Positions 10,464 to 23,507 of a stretch of 64,000 bases of DNA are shown here, one piece after another. The notes beneath the pieces are model-generated. The model made no database searches. It was not told where the DNA came from and saw nothing but the letters and a program-made list of their open reading frames with translations. Within the stretch, counting starts at the first letter, position 1. Each line of letters opens with the position of its first letter. The DNA is from Auanema rhodensis (taxonomy: Eukaryota; Nematoda; Chromadorea; Rhabditida; Rhabditidae): the NCBI GenBank assembly GCA_964057225.1, contig OZ059894.1, forward strand, positions 8,194,131 to 8,258,130, given 5' to 3'. Position numbers and translations under genes: made by a program.

Positions 10464-10698
10464 GAGCCCACCCGGGAGCGAAACATTTTTGATTTCCACA
10501 GTTCAAATTAAGCTTCAAATTGAGCAAAATTAAAATTTTAATTCCTCTACTTCCGATCTCATTCATAAATTTTCTAGAAGGATTGGATAAGATAGACCAG
10601 AACATCAGAAAATATGGATCATTGACTGATCTAAAACAGAAGTAGAAACTTCACAAGTCTAGATTGTTGAGTATATGTGCTTCCGTGGCGCAATAGGC

Positions 10699-10734
<36 letters not shown>

Positions 10735-10957
10735 GAGCCCACCCGGGAGCGAAATATTTTTGGTTTCCACAGTTCCAATTAAGCAAAATTAAAATTTTAA
10801 TTCATCTACTTACGATCTCATTCATAAATTTTCTAGAAGGATTGGATAAGATAGACCAGAACATCAGAAAATATGGATCATTGACTGATCTAAAACAGAA
10901 GTAGAAACTTCACAAGTCTAGATTGTTGAGTATATGTGCTTCCGTGGCGCAATAGGC

Positions 10958-10993
<36 letters not shown>

Positions 10994-11216
10994 GAGCCCA
11001 CCCGGGAGCGAAATATTTTTGGTTTCCACAGTTCCAATTAAGCGAAATTAAAATTTTAATTCATCTACTTACGATCTCATTCATAAATTTTCTAGAAGGA
11101 TTGGATAAGATAGACCAGAACATCAGAAAATATGGATCATTGACTGATCTAAAACAGAAGTAGAAACTTCACAAGTCTAGATTGTTGAGTATATGTGCTT
11201 CCGTGGCGCAATAGGC

Positions 11217-11252
<36 letters not shown>

Positions 11253-11487
11253 GAGCCCACCCGGGAGCGAAACATTTTTGATTTCCACAGTTCAAATTAA
11301 GCTTCAAATTGAGCAAAATTAAAATTTTAATTCCTCTACTTCCGATCTCATTCATAAATTTTCTAGAAGGATTGGATAAGATAGACCAGAACATCAGAAA
11401 ATATGGATCATTGACTGATCTAAAACAGAAGTAGAAACTTCACAAGTCTAGATTGTTGAGTATATGTGCTTCCGTGGCGCAATAGGC

Positions 11488-11523
<36 letters not shown>

Positions 11524-11746
11524 GAGCCCACCCGGGAGCGAAATATTTTTGGTTTCCACAGTTCCAATAAAGCAAAATTAAAATTTTAATTCCTCTACTC
11601 ACGATCTCATTCATAAATTTTCTAGAAGGATTGGATAAGATAGACCAGAACATCAGAAAATATGGATCATTGACTGATCTAAAACAGAAGTAGAAACTTC
11701 ACAAGTCTAGATTGTTGAGTATATGTGCTTCCGTGGCGCAATAGGC

Positions 11747-11782
<36 letters not shown>

Positions 11783-12017
11783 GAGCCCACCCGGGAGCGA
11801 AACATTTTTGATTTCCACAGTTCAAATTAAGCTTCAAATTGAGCAAAATTAAAATTTTAATTCCTCTACTTCCGATCTCATTCATAAATTTTCTAGAAGG
11901 ATTGGATAAGATAGACCAGAACATCAGAAAATATGGATCATTGACTGATCTAAAACAGAAGTAGAAACTTCACAAGTCTAGATTGTTGAGTATATGTGCT
12001 TCCGTGGCGCAATAGGC

Positions 12018-12053
<36 letters not shown>

Positions 12054-12276
12054 GAGCCCACCCGGGAGCGAAACATTTTTGATTTCCACAGTTCAAATTA
12101 AGCAAAATTAAAATTTTAATTCATCTACTTACGATCTCATTCATAAATTTTCTAGAAGGATTGGATAAGATAGACCAGAACATCAGAAAATATGGATCAT
12201 TGACTGATGTAAAACAGAAGTAGAAACTTCACAAGTCTAGATTGTTGAGTATATGTGCTTCCGTGGCGCAATAGGC

Positions 12277-12312
<36 letters not shown>

Positions 12313-12535
12313 GAGCCCACCCGGGAGCGAAATATTTTTGGTTTCCACAGTTCCAATTAAGCGAAATTAAAATTTTAATTCATCTACTTACGATCTCATT
12401 CATAAATTTTCTAGAAGGATTGGATAAGATAGACCAGAACATCAGAAAATATGGATCATTGACTGATCTAAAACAGAAGTAGAAACTTCACAAGTCTAGA
12501 TTGTTGAGTATATGTGCTTCCGTGGCGCAATAGGC

Positions 12536-12571
<36 letters not shown>

Positions 12572-12806
12572 GAGCCCACCCGGGAGCGAAATATTTTTGA
12601 TTTCCACAGTTCAAATTAAGCTTCAAATTGAGCAAAATTAAAATTTTAATTCCTCTACTTCCGATCTCATTCATAAATTTTCTAGAAGGATTGGATAAGA
12701 TAGACCAGAACATCAGAAAATATGGATCATTGACTGATCTAAAACAGAAGTAGAAACTTCACAAGTCTAGATTGTTGAGTATATGTGCTTCCGTGGCGCA
12801 ATAGGC

Positions 12807-12842
<36 letters not shown>

Positions 12843-13065
12843 GAGCCCACCCGGGAGCGAAATATTTTTGGTTTCCACAGTTCCAATTAAGCAAAATTAA
12901 AATTTTAATTCATCTACTTACGATCTCATTCATAAATTTTCTAGAAGGATTGGATAAGATAGACCAGAACATCAGAAAATATGGATCATTGACTGATCTA
13001 AAACAGAAGTAGAAACTTCACAAGTCTAGATTGTTGAGTATATGTGCTTCCGTGGCGCAATAGGC

Positions 13066-13101
<36 letters not shown>

Positions 13102-13324
13102 GAGCCCACCCGGGAGCGAAATATTTTTGGTGTCCACAGTTCCAATTAAGCAAAATTAAAATTTTAATTCATCTACTTACGATCTCATTCATAAATTTTC
13201 TAGAAGGATTGGATAAGATAGACCAGAACATCAGAAAATATGGATCATTGACTGATCTAAAACAGAAGTAGAAACTTCACAAGTCTAGATTGTTGAGTAT
13301 ATGTGCTTCCGTGGCGCAATAGGC

Positions 13325-13360
<36 letters not shown>

Positions 13361-13596
13361 GAGCCCACCCGGGAGCGAAACATTTTTGATTTCCACAGTT
13401 CAAATTAAGCTTCAAATTGAGCAAAATTAAAATTTTAATTCCTCTACTTCCGATCTCATTCATAAATTTTCTAGAAGGATTGGATAAGATAGACCAGAAC
13501 ATCAGAAAATATGGATCATTGACTGATCTAAAACAGAAGTAGAAACTTCACAAGTCTAGATTGTTGAGTATATGTGCTTCCGTGGCGCAATAGGCC

Positions 13597-13631
<35 letters not shown>

Positions 13632-13854
13632 GAGCCCACCCGGGAGCGAAATATTTTTGGTTTCCACAGTTCCAATAAAGCAAAATTAAAATTTTAATTC
13701 CTCTACTCACGATCTCATTCATAAATTTTCTAGAAGGATTGGATAAGATAGACCAGAACATCAGAAAATATGGATCATTGACTGATCTAAAACAGAAGTA
13801 GAAACTTCACAAGTCTAGATTGTTGAGTATATGTGCTTCCGTGGCGCAATAGGC

Positions 13855-13890
<36 letters not shown>

Positions 13891-14125
13891 GAGCCCACCC
13901 GGGAGCGAAACATTTTTGATTTCCACAGTTCAAATTAAGCTTCAAATTGAGCAAAATTAAAATTTTAATTCCTCTACTTCCGATCTCATTCATAAATTTT
14001 CTAGAAGGATTGGATAAGATAGACCAGAACATCAGAAAATATGGATCATTGACTGATCTAAAACAGAAGTAGAAACTTCACAAGTCTAGATTGTTGAGTA
14101 TATGTGCTTCCGTGGCGCAATAGGC

Positions 14126-14161
<36 letters not shown>

Positions 14162-14384
14162 GAGCCCACCCGGGAGCGAAATATTTTTGGTTTCCACAGT
14201 TCCAATTAAGCAAAATTAAAATTTTAATTCATCTACTTATCATCTCATTCATAAATTTTCTAGAAGGATTGGATAAGATAGACCAGAACATCAGAAAATA
14301 TGGATCATTGACTGATCTAAAACAGAAGTAGAAACTTCACAAGTCTAGATTGTTGAGTATATGTGCTTCCGTGGCGCAATAGGC

Positions 14385-14420
<36 letters not shown>

Positions 14421-14643
14421 GAGCCCACCCGGGAGCGAAATATTTTTGGTTTCCACAGTTCCAATTAAGCGAAATTAAAATTTTAATTCATCTACTTACG
14501 ATCTCATTCATAAATTTTCTAGAAGGATTGGATAAGATAGACCAGAACATCAGAAAATATGGATCATTGACTGATCTAAAACAGAAGTAGAAACTTCACA
14601 AGTCTAGATTGTTGAGTATATGTGCTTCCGTGGCGCAATAGGC

Positions 14644-14679
<36 letters not shown>

Positions 14680-14914
14680 GAGCCCACCCGGGAGCGAAAC
14701 ATTTTTGATTTCCACAGTTCAAATTAAGCTTCAAATTGAGCAAAATTAAAATTTTAATTCCTCTACTTCCGATCTCATTCATAAATTTTCTAGAAGGATT
14801 GGATAAGATAGACCAGAACATCAGAAAATATGGATCATTGACTGATCTAAAACAGAAGTAGAAACTTCACAAGTCTAGATTGTTGAGTATATGTGCTTCC
14901 GTGGCGCAATAGGC

Positions 14915-14950
<36 letters not shown>

Positions 14951-15173
14951 GAGCCCACCCGGGAGCGAAATATTTTTGGTTTCCACAGTTCCAATTAAGC
15001 AAAATTAAAATTTTAATTCATCTACTTACGATCTCATTCATAAATTTTCTAGAAGGATTGGATAAGATAGACCAGAACATCAGAAAATATGGATCATTGA
15101 CTGATCTAAAACAGAAGTAGAAACTTCACAAGTCTAGATTGTTGAGTATATGTGCTTCCGTGGCGCAATAGGC

Positions 15174-15209
<36 letters not shown>

Positions 15210-15432
15210 GAGCCCACCCGGGAGCGAAATATTTTTGGTGTCCACAGTTCCAATTAAGCAAAATTAAAATTTTAATTCATCTACTTACGATCTCATTCAT
15301 AAATTTTCTAGAAGGATTGGATAAGATAGACCAGAACATCAGAAAATATGGATCATTGACTGATCTAAAACAGAAGTAGAAACTTCACAAGTCTAGATTG
15401 TTGAGTATATGTGCTTCCGTGGCGCAATAGGC

Positions 15433-15468
<36 letters not shown>

Positions 15469-15691
15469 GAGCCCACCCGGGAGCGAATTATTTTTGGTTT
15501 CCACAGTTCCAATTAAGCGAAATTAAAATTTTAATTCATCTACTTGCGATCTCATTCATAAATTTTCTAGAAGGATTGGATAAGATAGACCAGAACATCA
15601 GAAAATATGGATCATTGACTGATCTAAAACAGAAGTAGAAACTTCACAAGTCTAGATTGTTGAGTATATGTGCTTCCGTGGCGCAATAGGC

Positions 15692-15727
<36 letters not shown>

Positions 15728-15950
15728 GAGCCCACCCGGGAGCGAAATATTTTTGGTTTCCACAGTTCCAATTAAGCAAAATTAAAATTTTAATTCATCT
15801 ACTTACGATCTCATTCATAAATTTTCTAGAAGGATTGGATAAGATAGACCAGAACATCAGAAAATATGGATCATTGACTGATCTAAAACAGAAGTAGAAA
15901 CTTCACAAGTCTAGATTGTTGAGTATATGTGCTTCCGTGGCGCAATAGGC

Positions 15951-15986
<36 letters not shown>

Positions 15987-16209
15987 GAGCCCACCCGGGA
16001 GCGAAATATTTTTGGTTTCCACAGTTCCAATTAAGCAAAATTAAAATTTTAATTCATCTACTTACGATCTCATTCATAAATTTTCTAGAAGGATTGGATA
16101 AGATAGACCAGAACATCAGAAAATATGGATCATTGACTGATCTAAAACAGAAGTAGAAACTTCACAAGTCTAGATTGTTGAGTATATGTGCTTCCGTGGC
16201 GCAATAGGC

Positions 16210-16245
<36 letters not shown>

Positions 16246-16468
16246 GAGCCCACCCGGGAGCGAAACATTTTTGGTTTCCACAGTTCCAATTAAGCAAAAT
16301 TAAAATTTTAATTCATCTACTTACGATCTCCTTCATAAATTTTCTAGAAGGATTGGATAAGATAGACCAGAACATCAGAAAATATGGATCATTGACTGAT
16401 CTAAAACAGAAGTAGAAACTTCACAAGTCTAGATTGTTGAGTATATGTGCTTCCGTGGCGCAATAGGC

Positions 16469-16504
<36 letters not shown>

Positions 16505-16727
16505 GAGCCCACCCGGGAGCGAAACATTTTTGGTTTCCACAGTTCCAATTAAGCAAAATTAAAATTTTAATTCATCTACTTACGATCTCCTTCATAAATT
16601 TTCTAGAAGGATTGGATAAGATAGACCAGAACATCAGAAAATATGGATCATTGACTGATCTAAAACAGAAGTAGAAACTTCACAAGTCTAGATTGTTGAG
16701 TATATGTGCTTCCGTGGCGCAATAGGC

Positions 16728-16763
<36 letters not shown>

Positions 16764-16986
16764 GAGCCCACCCGGGAGCGAAATATTTTTGGTTTCCACA
16801 GTTCCAATAAAGCAAAATTAAAATTTTAATTCCTCTACTCACGATCTCATTCATAAATTTTCTAGAAGGATTGGATAAGATAGACCAGAACATCAGAAAA
16901 TATGGATCATTGACTGATCTAAAACAGAAGTAGAAACTTCACAAGTCTAGATTGTTGAGTATATGTGCTTCCGTGGCGCAATAGGC

Positions 16987-17022
<36 letters not shown>

Positions 17023-17257
17023 GAGCCCACCCGGGAGCGAAACATTTTTGATTTCCACAGTTCAAATTAAGCTTCAAATTGAGCAAAATTAAAATTTTAA
17101 TTCCTCTACTTCCGATCTCATTCATAAATTTTCTAGAAGGATTGGATAAGATAGACCAGAACATCAGAAAATATGGATCATTGACTGATCTAAAACAGAA
17201 GTAGAAACTTCACAAGTCTAGATTGTTGAGTATATGTGCTTCCGTGGCGCAATAGGC

Positions 17258-17293
<36 letters not shown>

Positions 17294-17516
17294 GAGCCCA
17301 CCCGGGAGCGAAACATTTTTGGTTTCCACAGTTCCAATTAAGCAAAATTAAAATTTTAATTCATCTACTTACGATCTCCTTCATAAATTTTCTAGAAGGA
17401 TTGGATAAGATAGACCAGAACATCAGAAAATATGGATCATTGACTGATCTAAAACAGAAGTAGAAACTTCACAAGTCTAGATTGTTGAGTATATGTGCTT
17501 CCGTGGCGCAATAGGC

Positions 17517-17552
<36 letters not shown>

Positions 17553-17775
17553 GAGCCCACCCGGGAGCGAAACATTTTTGGTTTCCACAGTTCCAATTAA
17601 GCAAAATTAAAATTTTAATTCATCTACTTACGATCTCCTTCATAAATTTTCTAGAAGGATTGGATAAGATAGACCAGAACATCAGAAAATATGGATCATT
17701 GACTGATCTAAAACAGAAGTAGAAACTTCACAAGTCTAGATTGTTGAGTATATGTGCTTCCGTGGCGCAATAGGC

Positions 17776-17811
<36 letters not shown>

Positions 17812-18034
17812 GAGCCCACCCGGGAGCGAAATATTTTTGGTTTCCACAGTTCCAATAAAGCAAAATTAAAATTTTAATTCCTCTACTCACGATCTCATTC
17901 ATAAATTTTCTAGAAGGATTGGATAAGATAGACCAGAACATCAGAAAATATGGATCATTGACTGATCTAAAACAGAAGTAGAAACTTCACAAGTCTAGAT
18001 TGTTGAGTATATGTGCTTCCGTGGCGCAATAGGC

Positions 18035-18070
<36 letters not shown>

Positions 18071-18305
18071 GAGCCCACCCGGGAGCGAAACATTTTTGAT
18101 TTCCACAGTTCAAATTAAGCTTCAAATTGAGCAAAATTAAAATTTTAATTCCTCTACTTCCGATCTCATTCATAAATTTTCTAGAAGGATTGGATAAGAT
18201 AGACCAGAACGTCAGAAAATATGGATCATTGACTGATCTAAAACAGAAGTAGAAACTTCACAAGTCTAGATTGTTGAGTATATGTGCTTCCGTGGCGCAA
18301 TAGGC

Positions 18306-18341
<36 letters not shown>

Positions 18342-18569
18342 GAGCCCACCCGGGAGCGAAATATTTTTGGTTTCCACAGTTCCAATAAAGCAAAATTAAA
18401 ATTTTAATTCCTCTACTCACGATCTCATTCATAAATTTTCTAGAAGGATTGGATAAGATAGACCAGAACATCAGAAAATATGGATCATTGACTGATCTAA
18501 AACAGAAGTAGAAACTTCACAAGTCTAGATTGTTGAGTATATGTGCTTCCGTGGCGCAATAGGCAGCGT

Positions 18570-18600
<31 letters not shown>

Positions 18601-18835
18601 GAGCCCACCCGGGAGCGAAACATTTTTGATTTCCACAGTTCAAATTAAGCTTCAAATTGAGCAAAATTAAAATTTTAATTCCTCTACTTCCGATCTCCTT
18701 CATAAATTTTCTAGAAGGATTGGATAAGATAGACCAGAACATCAGAAAATATGGATCATTGACTGATCTAAAACAGAAGTAGAAACTTCACAAGTCTAGA
18801 TTGTTGAGTATATGTGCTTCCGTGGCGCAATAGGC

Positions 18836-18871
<36 letters not shown>

Positions 18872-18888
18872 GAGCCCACCCGGGAGCG
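9631..18888 (+). tRNA. Array block 1: 36 tandem tRNA-Asn(GTT) genes
   Basis: Each gene is 73 nt with acceptor GCTTCCG pairing CGGGAGC, D arm GCGC/GCGC, anticodon loop CTGTTAA (anticodon GTT), T arm GGTGG-TTCGAGC-CCACC and discriminator G; no intron. A box TGGCGCAATAGG and B box GGTTCGAGCCC are intact, and a T5 terminator follows within 10 nt. Starts: 9631, 9890, 10149, 10408, 10679, 10938, 11197, 11468, 11727, 11998, 12257, 12516, 12787, 13046, 13305, 13576, 13835, 14106, 14365, 14624, 14895, 15154, 15413, 15672, 15931, 16190, 16449, 16708, 16967, 17238, 17497, 17756, 18015, 18286, 18545, 18816 (each +72). Two variants: 13576 has D-loop A21 to C, and 18545 has C25 to T (still a wobble pair). 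Charged with Asn; decodes AAC/AAU. Confidence 0.93.
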
Positions 18889-18948
18889 AAATATTTTTGG
18901 TTTCCACAGTTCCAATAAAGCAAAATTAAAATTTTAATTCCTCTACTC

Positions 18949-19285
18949 CGTTCCGTTATGCTCCTGCGTCGATAATATAAACCATTGTAGTTTATACTAT
19001 GACGCGAATAGTATTCCTTGGTGTAGCGGTAGGAATACAGAGCATAAGGTCAATCATAAGATAAAAGAGAGAAAGATTTATTGGCATGAAACTACAACAA
19101 TAATATACAAAGATAAAGATACAATACAATAAGATAAATATAAGTATAAAGACTAAACTACAAGCCGTCCATGAGCTTGCTAAAAGGCGAACTCCCGACC
19201 AAGGGAACGAGGGAAGGCGGAGCCATTCCTCTGGTCGTCTGGCTCTAACCCTTCAGCTACATATATGGGGAGTCCGAATGGAACG
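18949..19285 (-). repeat. 3' LTR of element 2 (337 bp)
   Basis: Has a 7-bp deletion (CCTCTGGTCG where others read CCTCGGTCCTCTGGTCG). It carries GCGAATAG and GGTAGGAATACAG, variants shared with the LTR of element 4 and not with its own partner LTR. Confidence 0.9.
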
Positions 19286-19969
19286 TGCCCTTTTTCAAAG
19301 ATTTTTCGCGTCCGCGCGATATAAAGAGTTTTTAGTGTATATGTAGCTGAGTTTCAGAGTCTAGGAGTTTACAATTAAAATTAAAAGTTTTAAAATCTAC
19401 ATGTAGAAAAATATTTAAATGGTATTAATAGGTTTCTTTATGGTATTAAGATAGAATTTGAATACAATAATGGGTTTTATGTTATTTTGTAACGGAGGAT
19501 TAGAAAAATAAATTTAGTCATTGTAGTACTGTAATAAAAAAAATTGTTCCATGAATTTGAGATTTATGTGAGATAATAAGGAATTATTCAACTTTTTGCG
19601 TGCATGGTTACTCGTATCCTAATGATGATGGGGATAAAGATTTTTAGTTATTAATTGTTTTCGTCTTCATGTGTCTCTCTGAATGAATCCTTGAGTACTA
19701 ATGGAGGCTACCACTCAGATGGGGTGTGGCTTAGGCGCCTGCCAATTTTCGTCTCTTCTTGGAGATACATATGGAGCTCAATTTAGTGCGATAGACTATC
19801 TCTATCGTCGTAAAGGAGTACGGTAGCCTATTATTTATATTATATTTTCACTTATTCCTTATTTTTGGTTGTTTATTCTCTTAATCTCTCATCAAAATTT
19901 TTCTAATTCACCGTTACTTTCATTTTACAATCTACAGAAAAGAAAAGAATGTATATAAAAATTTTTTCT
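19286..19969 (-). other. 3' region of element 2 with polypurine tract
   Basis: Adjacent to the 3' LTR, the minus strand reads TTTGAAAAAGGGCA, a polypurine tract for plus-strand priming (also at about 40015-40029 in element 3 and 61951 in element 4). The rest is AT-rich 3' non-coding sequence. On the plus strand, 19701-19800 begins with the small frame MEATTQMGCGLGACQ seen in elements 3 and 4. Confidence 0.7.
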
Positions 19970-20393
19970 GTCGTCGGCTATGATGAAGTCCGGTTCTTCG
20001 TAGGTGTCGTCAGAAGGTGAATATGTTCCTTCTCGGGGAGTATAAAACTGGTCGACTTGCGGCTTCGGCTTCTCGGCTGGTTGGTGCGGTTTTTCTATTT
20101 GAACACTAAGAAGTCGGGTACGGCTTCTGCGACGACTTGCGACAGTAGCGTCACTGTTGGTATCGGACGGGTAAAGGGCTCAGAAAGCCGATGAGAATCT
20201 TTTGGCCACCTTTATAGGACTCTTGGTTTGGAAAAACCGAGAATGGTGAGCTACGTGTGGGATGTTGACGTAAGGTGCGTAAGATTCTTTTAGATGTGTG
20301 TTGGGAGAGAGAAAGATTCGGGAGCAATAGGATAGTCATGCTTTGCTGGGCGATGCGGAGGGTAAATGAGAGGGAGTTTTCCAAATCTTGGCC
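19970..20393 (-). pseudogene. gag N-terminal fragment, element 2
   Basis: Same frame as the first 145 codons of the element 1 Gag region (start of open frame to the acidic patch and IADD), then joined at TTTTCTGTCG to the 3' region, giving a short non-Gag tail. The breakpoint is identical to elements 3 and 4. Confidence 0.75.
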
Positions 20394-20629
20394 AAAAATC
20401 TGACTCCGCCTATCTACCGTAAGCTTATTATAGTTAATGGTGTTTATCTCTTCTCAAAAACTTTTTTTTATCCGCTCTTGCACTTTCCGCTTGTACTTCC
20501 TTTAATTTCTCTCTTCACTAGTAGCTTTCAATCATGTTTTTGTCCCCCTTTTTTCTCTTGTTTACCAAGCTAGATTTTATTATTTTTGAGAGCTAAGAAT
20601 TCTTAAAAATGAGCGTCTAGCCTACTGGA

Positions 20630-21152
20630 ATGACCTTTGTCATGCAAAAGCTGTATGACGTTATTGTCTTTTATGATGCTGAAGAGAGATTGGCTTATAG
20701 GCCCCATCCTGATATAATATTAATGGTTGGTGCATTAGTCAATTTCAATTTTCAGTATTTTCTTTTTTCTATTTTAGTTTATTGAGGATCTGCAAATGTT
20801 CTATTTGGGCAGGGGCCTCGTTAATTTTTCCGCTATGGCGGAAATTGCGCCCGAGATTGAGCTCGTAGGGCGTCTCTGTCTCCGTGACCTGTGCGCGCAT
20901 TTTTATGCCGCTCTCCCGTGTGGACTTGTAGGAAGTCCCTGGAGATGGTATACCGAGAGGCAGCCTTTATTCTATGAATTATTATGTAAAATTTTGTTTA
21001 AAATTTATGTATGTTATGATAGCTCTTCGCTTGGATTGCAGCTGAGGACCTCACTGGGGAGAGAGTATCCCGAATACCTATCCCCCAGTTACGAGCCTAT
21101 CTCTCTTGCTGCAGAGTTTGAAAGACAGCTAGCTTTCAAGTGGGGTTTTTGA
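20630..21152 (+). CDS. Unknown antisense gene, diverged copy in element 2, two exons, about 156 aa
   Basis: Paralogue of the gene at 7528-8072. Exon 1 probably begins at ATG 20630 (MTFVMQKLYD); the upstream ATG at 20609 meets a TAG at 20618. Exon 1 ends at 20725 (ILM), intron 20726-20777 (52 bp, GT...TTTTAG), exon 2 20778-21152 (375 nt, exactly as in element 1). Blocks kept: RPxPDIILM, FIEDLQM, YLGxG, VAPE/IAPE-IELVGR, CLxDLCAH, LLFKIY/ILFKIY, YD, LAxEF, K-GY/GF. The intron is unalignable in its middle while the exons keep frame and length, which suggests selection on the protein. Element 2 otherwise codes nothing intact, so this may be its only functional product. AATAAA follows at 21156. 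Function unknown. Confidence 0.7.
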
Positions 21153-21161
21153 CTGAATAAA

Positions 21162-22145
21162 GCTTGTACTCTGTTTTTTTTTATTTTTTTTTTTTTTTTA
21201 TTTTTTTTTTTATGCGCTTTGCTCTGTTTTCGTCAAGAAAATGGACTTATGTTTTCAATCTTTTCCTCATTCCTTTTTCCTTAAATAGCATGTTTTGCTC
21301 AAAATGTTTTCGACATTGTGCATGCTAATGAGGTTTGAGGAGAGTTATTGAAAAGGCTGTCCTTTTTCTTGATCAAAATAAGCAAAAGTGCGTTTTCCTA
21401 AGCGAATTTCTTTTTAAAACTGAGAAAAATACGTCTATTTTTAAACATTTCCCATTTACTTAGGATTACTGTAGGATATAAGGGGTATCTTATGAGTTGA
21501 AACAACGAAATGATTTGAGGAAGGTGACATAATCTACGGGGATAAAATCCGTAGCAGTTATGCTTCCGCCAACTTGACCTGACTGTCAAATAAGAGCTGA
21601 GAAGTCTTATTGCAGATTTACCAGGCTTTTTCGGACTAGTGTGGTCCCTTTTTATATTCAATTTATGTAACCGTTTTTGGTTTCCCGCAAAATAATATGT
21701 AAAATGATCTTTTACGTCTGAATATAATAATTTCAAAATTCTAGTCCTGACCACAAAATATACAAACTATAATCAATTGCGCGCGTCTTATAAATTTTTG
21801 TTCCAATAATCAAACTTCTCTATGCCCCCCAAAAAAATGTGAACAACTATATTTTCTCGTTTGGCGGAATTGTCCTCTATTTCAATCCAAACGTCCTCAA
21901 AATGGCATGAGAAGCGGTACAAGATACGATATAGAAAAGGGTGGACATTCAGACGGTTTTAATTGAGGACAGCGGGCAAAATTTTTATTGGTCCTATCTC
22001 GCATTTAAGCGAGATCCCTTGTATTTGTACCTTAAAACAAATTGGCGCCTTCATTTTGTTGTTTCAAGTGGAGGAATTTATAATTTAGAATGCAAAAATG
22101 GACTTTTACAATAAAAACAAATTTTTGTTCAAAAGATGAGTTCGA
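21162..22145 (-). other. Leader region of element 2, no gene seen
   Basis: Matches the leader of element 1. Starts with a long T-rich tract at 21174-21212 that is expanded compared with the other copies. No coding frame is shared by all copies. Confidence 0.5.
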
Positions 22146-22158
22146 GGTGGAACCTCCA
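22146..22158 (-). promoter_or_regulatory. Primer-binding site for tRNA-Gln (element 2)
   Basis: GGTGGAACCTCCA on the plus strand, directly next to the 5' LTR; identical to the site of element 1. Confidence 0.85.
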
Positions 22159-22503
22159 CGTTCCGTTATGCTCCTGCGTCGATAATATAAACCATTGTAG
22201 TTTATACTATGACGCGCATAGTATTCCTTGGTGTAGCGGTAAGGAATAAAGAGCATAAGGTCAATCATAAGATAAAAGAGAGAAAGATTTATTAGCATGA
22301 AACTACAACAATAATATACAAAGATAAAGATACAATACAATAAGATAAATATAAGTATAAAGACTAAACTACAAGCCGTCCATGAGCTTGCTAAAAGGCG
22401 AACTCCCGACCAAGGGAACGAGGGAAGGCGGAGCCATTCCTCGGTCCTCTGGTCGTCTGGCTCTAACCCTTCAGCTACATATATGGGGAGTCCGAATGGA
22501 ACG
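22159..22503 (-). repeat. 5' LTR of element 2 (345 bp)
   Basis: Full-length LTR. Its sequence (GCGCATAG, GGTAAGGAATAAAG) groups with element 1, unlike the partner LTR at 18949-19285. Confidence 0.9.
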
Positions 22504-22653
22504 ACTCACGATCTCATTCATAAATTTTCTAGAAGGATTGGATAAGATAGACCAGAACATCAGAAAATATGGATCATTGACTAATCTAAAACAGAAGTAG
22601 AAACTTCACAAGTCTAGATTGTTGAGTATATGTGCTTCCGTGGCGCAATAGGC

Positions 22654-22689
<36 letters not shown>

Positions 22690-22924
22690 GAGCCCACCCG
22701 GGAGCGAAACATTTTTGATTTCCACAGTTCAAATTAAGCTTCAAATTGAGCAAAATTAAAATTTTAATTCCTCTACTTCCGATCTCATTCATAAATTTTC
22801 TAGAAGGATTGGATAAGATAGACCAGAACATCAGAAAATATGGATCATTGACTGATCTAAAACAGAAGTAGAAACTTCACAAGTCTAGATTGTTGAGTAT
22901 ATGTGCTTCCGTGGCGCAATAGGC

Positions 22925-22960
<36 letters not shown>

Positions 22961-23175
22961 GAGCCCACCCGGGAGCGAAACATTTTTGATTTCCACAGTT
23001 CAAATTAAGCTTCAAATTGAGCAAAATTAAAATTTTAATTCCTCTACTTCCGATCTCATTCATAAATTTTCTAGAAGGATTGGATAAGATAGACCAGAAC
23101 ATCAGAAAATATGGATCATTGACTGATCTAAAACAGAAGTAGAAACTTCACAAGTCTAGATTGTTGAGTATATGT

Positions 23176-23195
23176 GCTTACGTGGCGCAATAGGC

Positions 23196-23231
<36 letters not shown>

Positions 23232-23248
23232 GAGCCCACCCGGGAGCG
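23176..23248 (+). tRNA. tRNA-Asn variant, acceptor mismatch
   Basis: GCTTACG instead of GCTTCCG: C5 to A breaks the pair with G68. Promoter boxes intact, so it may be transcribed but the acceptor stem is weakened. Confidence 0.75.
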
Positions 23249-23434
23249 AAATATTTTTGGTTTCCACAGTTCCAATTAAGCAAAATTAAAATTTTAATTC
23301 ATCTACTTACGATCTCATTCATAAATTTTCTAGAAGGATTGGATAAGATAGACCAGAACATCAGAAAATATGGATCATTGACTGATCTAAAACAGAAGTA
23401 GAAACTTCACAAGTCTAGATTGTTGAGTATATGT

Positions 23435-23507
23435 GCTTCCGTGGCGCAATAGGCAGCGCGTTCGGCTGTTAACCGAAAGGTTTGTGGTTCGAGCCCACCC
23501 GGGAGCG
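23435..23507 (+). tRNA. tRNA-Asn variant, T-stem G49 to T
   Basis: Reads GGTTTGTGGTTCG, losing the first T-stem pair (49-65). The identical variant, with the same downstream GAATTATTTTT, recurs at 25530, so this unit was duplicated. Confidence 0.75.

Larger units (their letters stand above)
9403..18948 (+). repeat. Tandem repeat, 259/271-bp unit, block 1
   Basis: A 73-bp tRNA gene plus a spacer of 186 or 198 bp. The long form has a 12-bp addition (AAGCTTCAAATTGAGC instead of a single AAGC) in mid-spacer. The spacer contains the 16-bp perfect palindrome AATTAAAATTTTAATT and the inverted repeat GATCATTGACTGATC. Open frames that cross the tRNA or spacer are by-products of the repeat, not genes. 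No other gene is present in this block. Confidence 0.95.
18949..22503 (-). mobile_element. LTR family 1, element 2: non-autonomous deletion derivative, 3555 bp
   Basis: Two LTRs enclose 2873 bp that keep the leader, the antisense gene and the start of gag, and then jump to a 3' non-coding segment. All Gag capsid, Env, protease and Pol are missing. Target duplication ACTC (18945-18948 and 22504-22507) splits the array spacer CTCTACTCACGATC, proving a single integrase-type insertion into the array. It depends on element 1-like copies for proteins. Confidence 0.92.
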
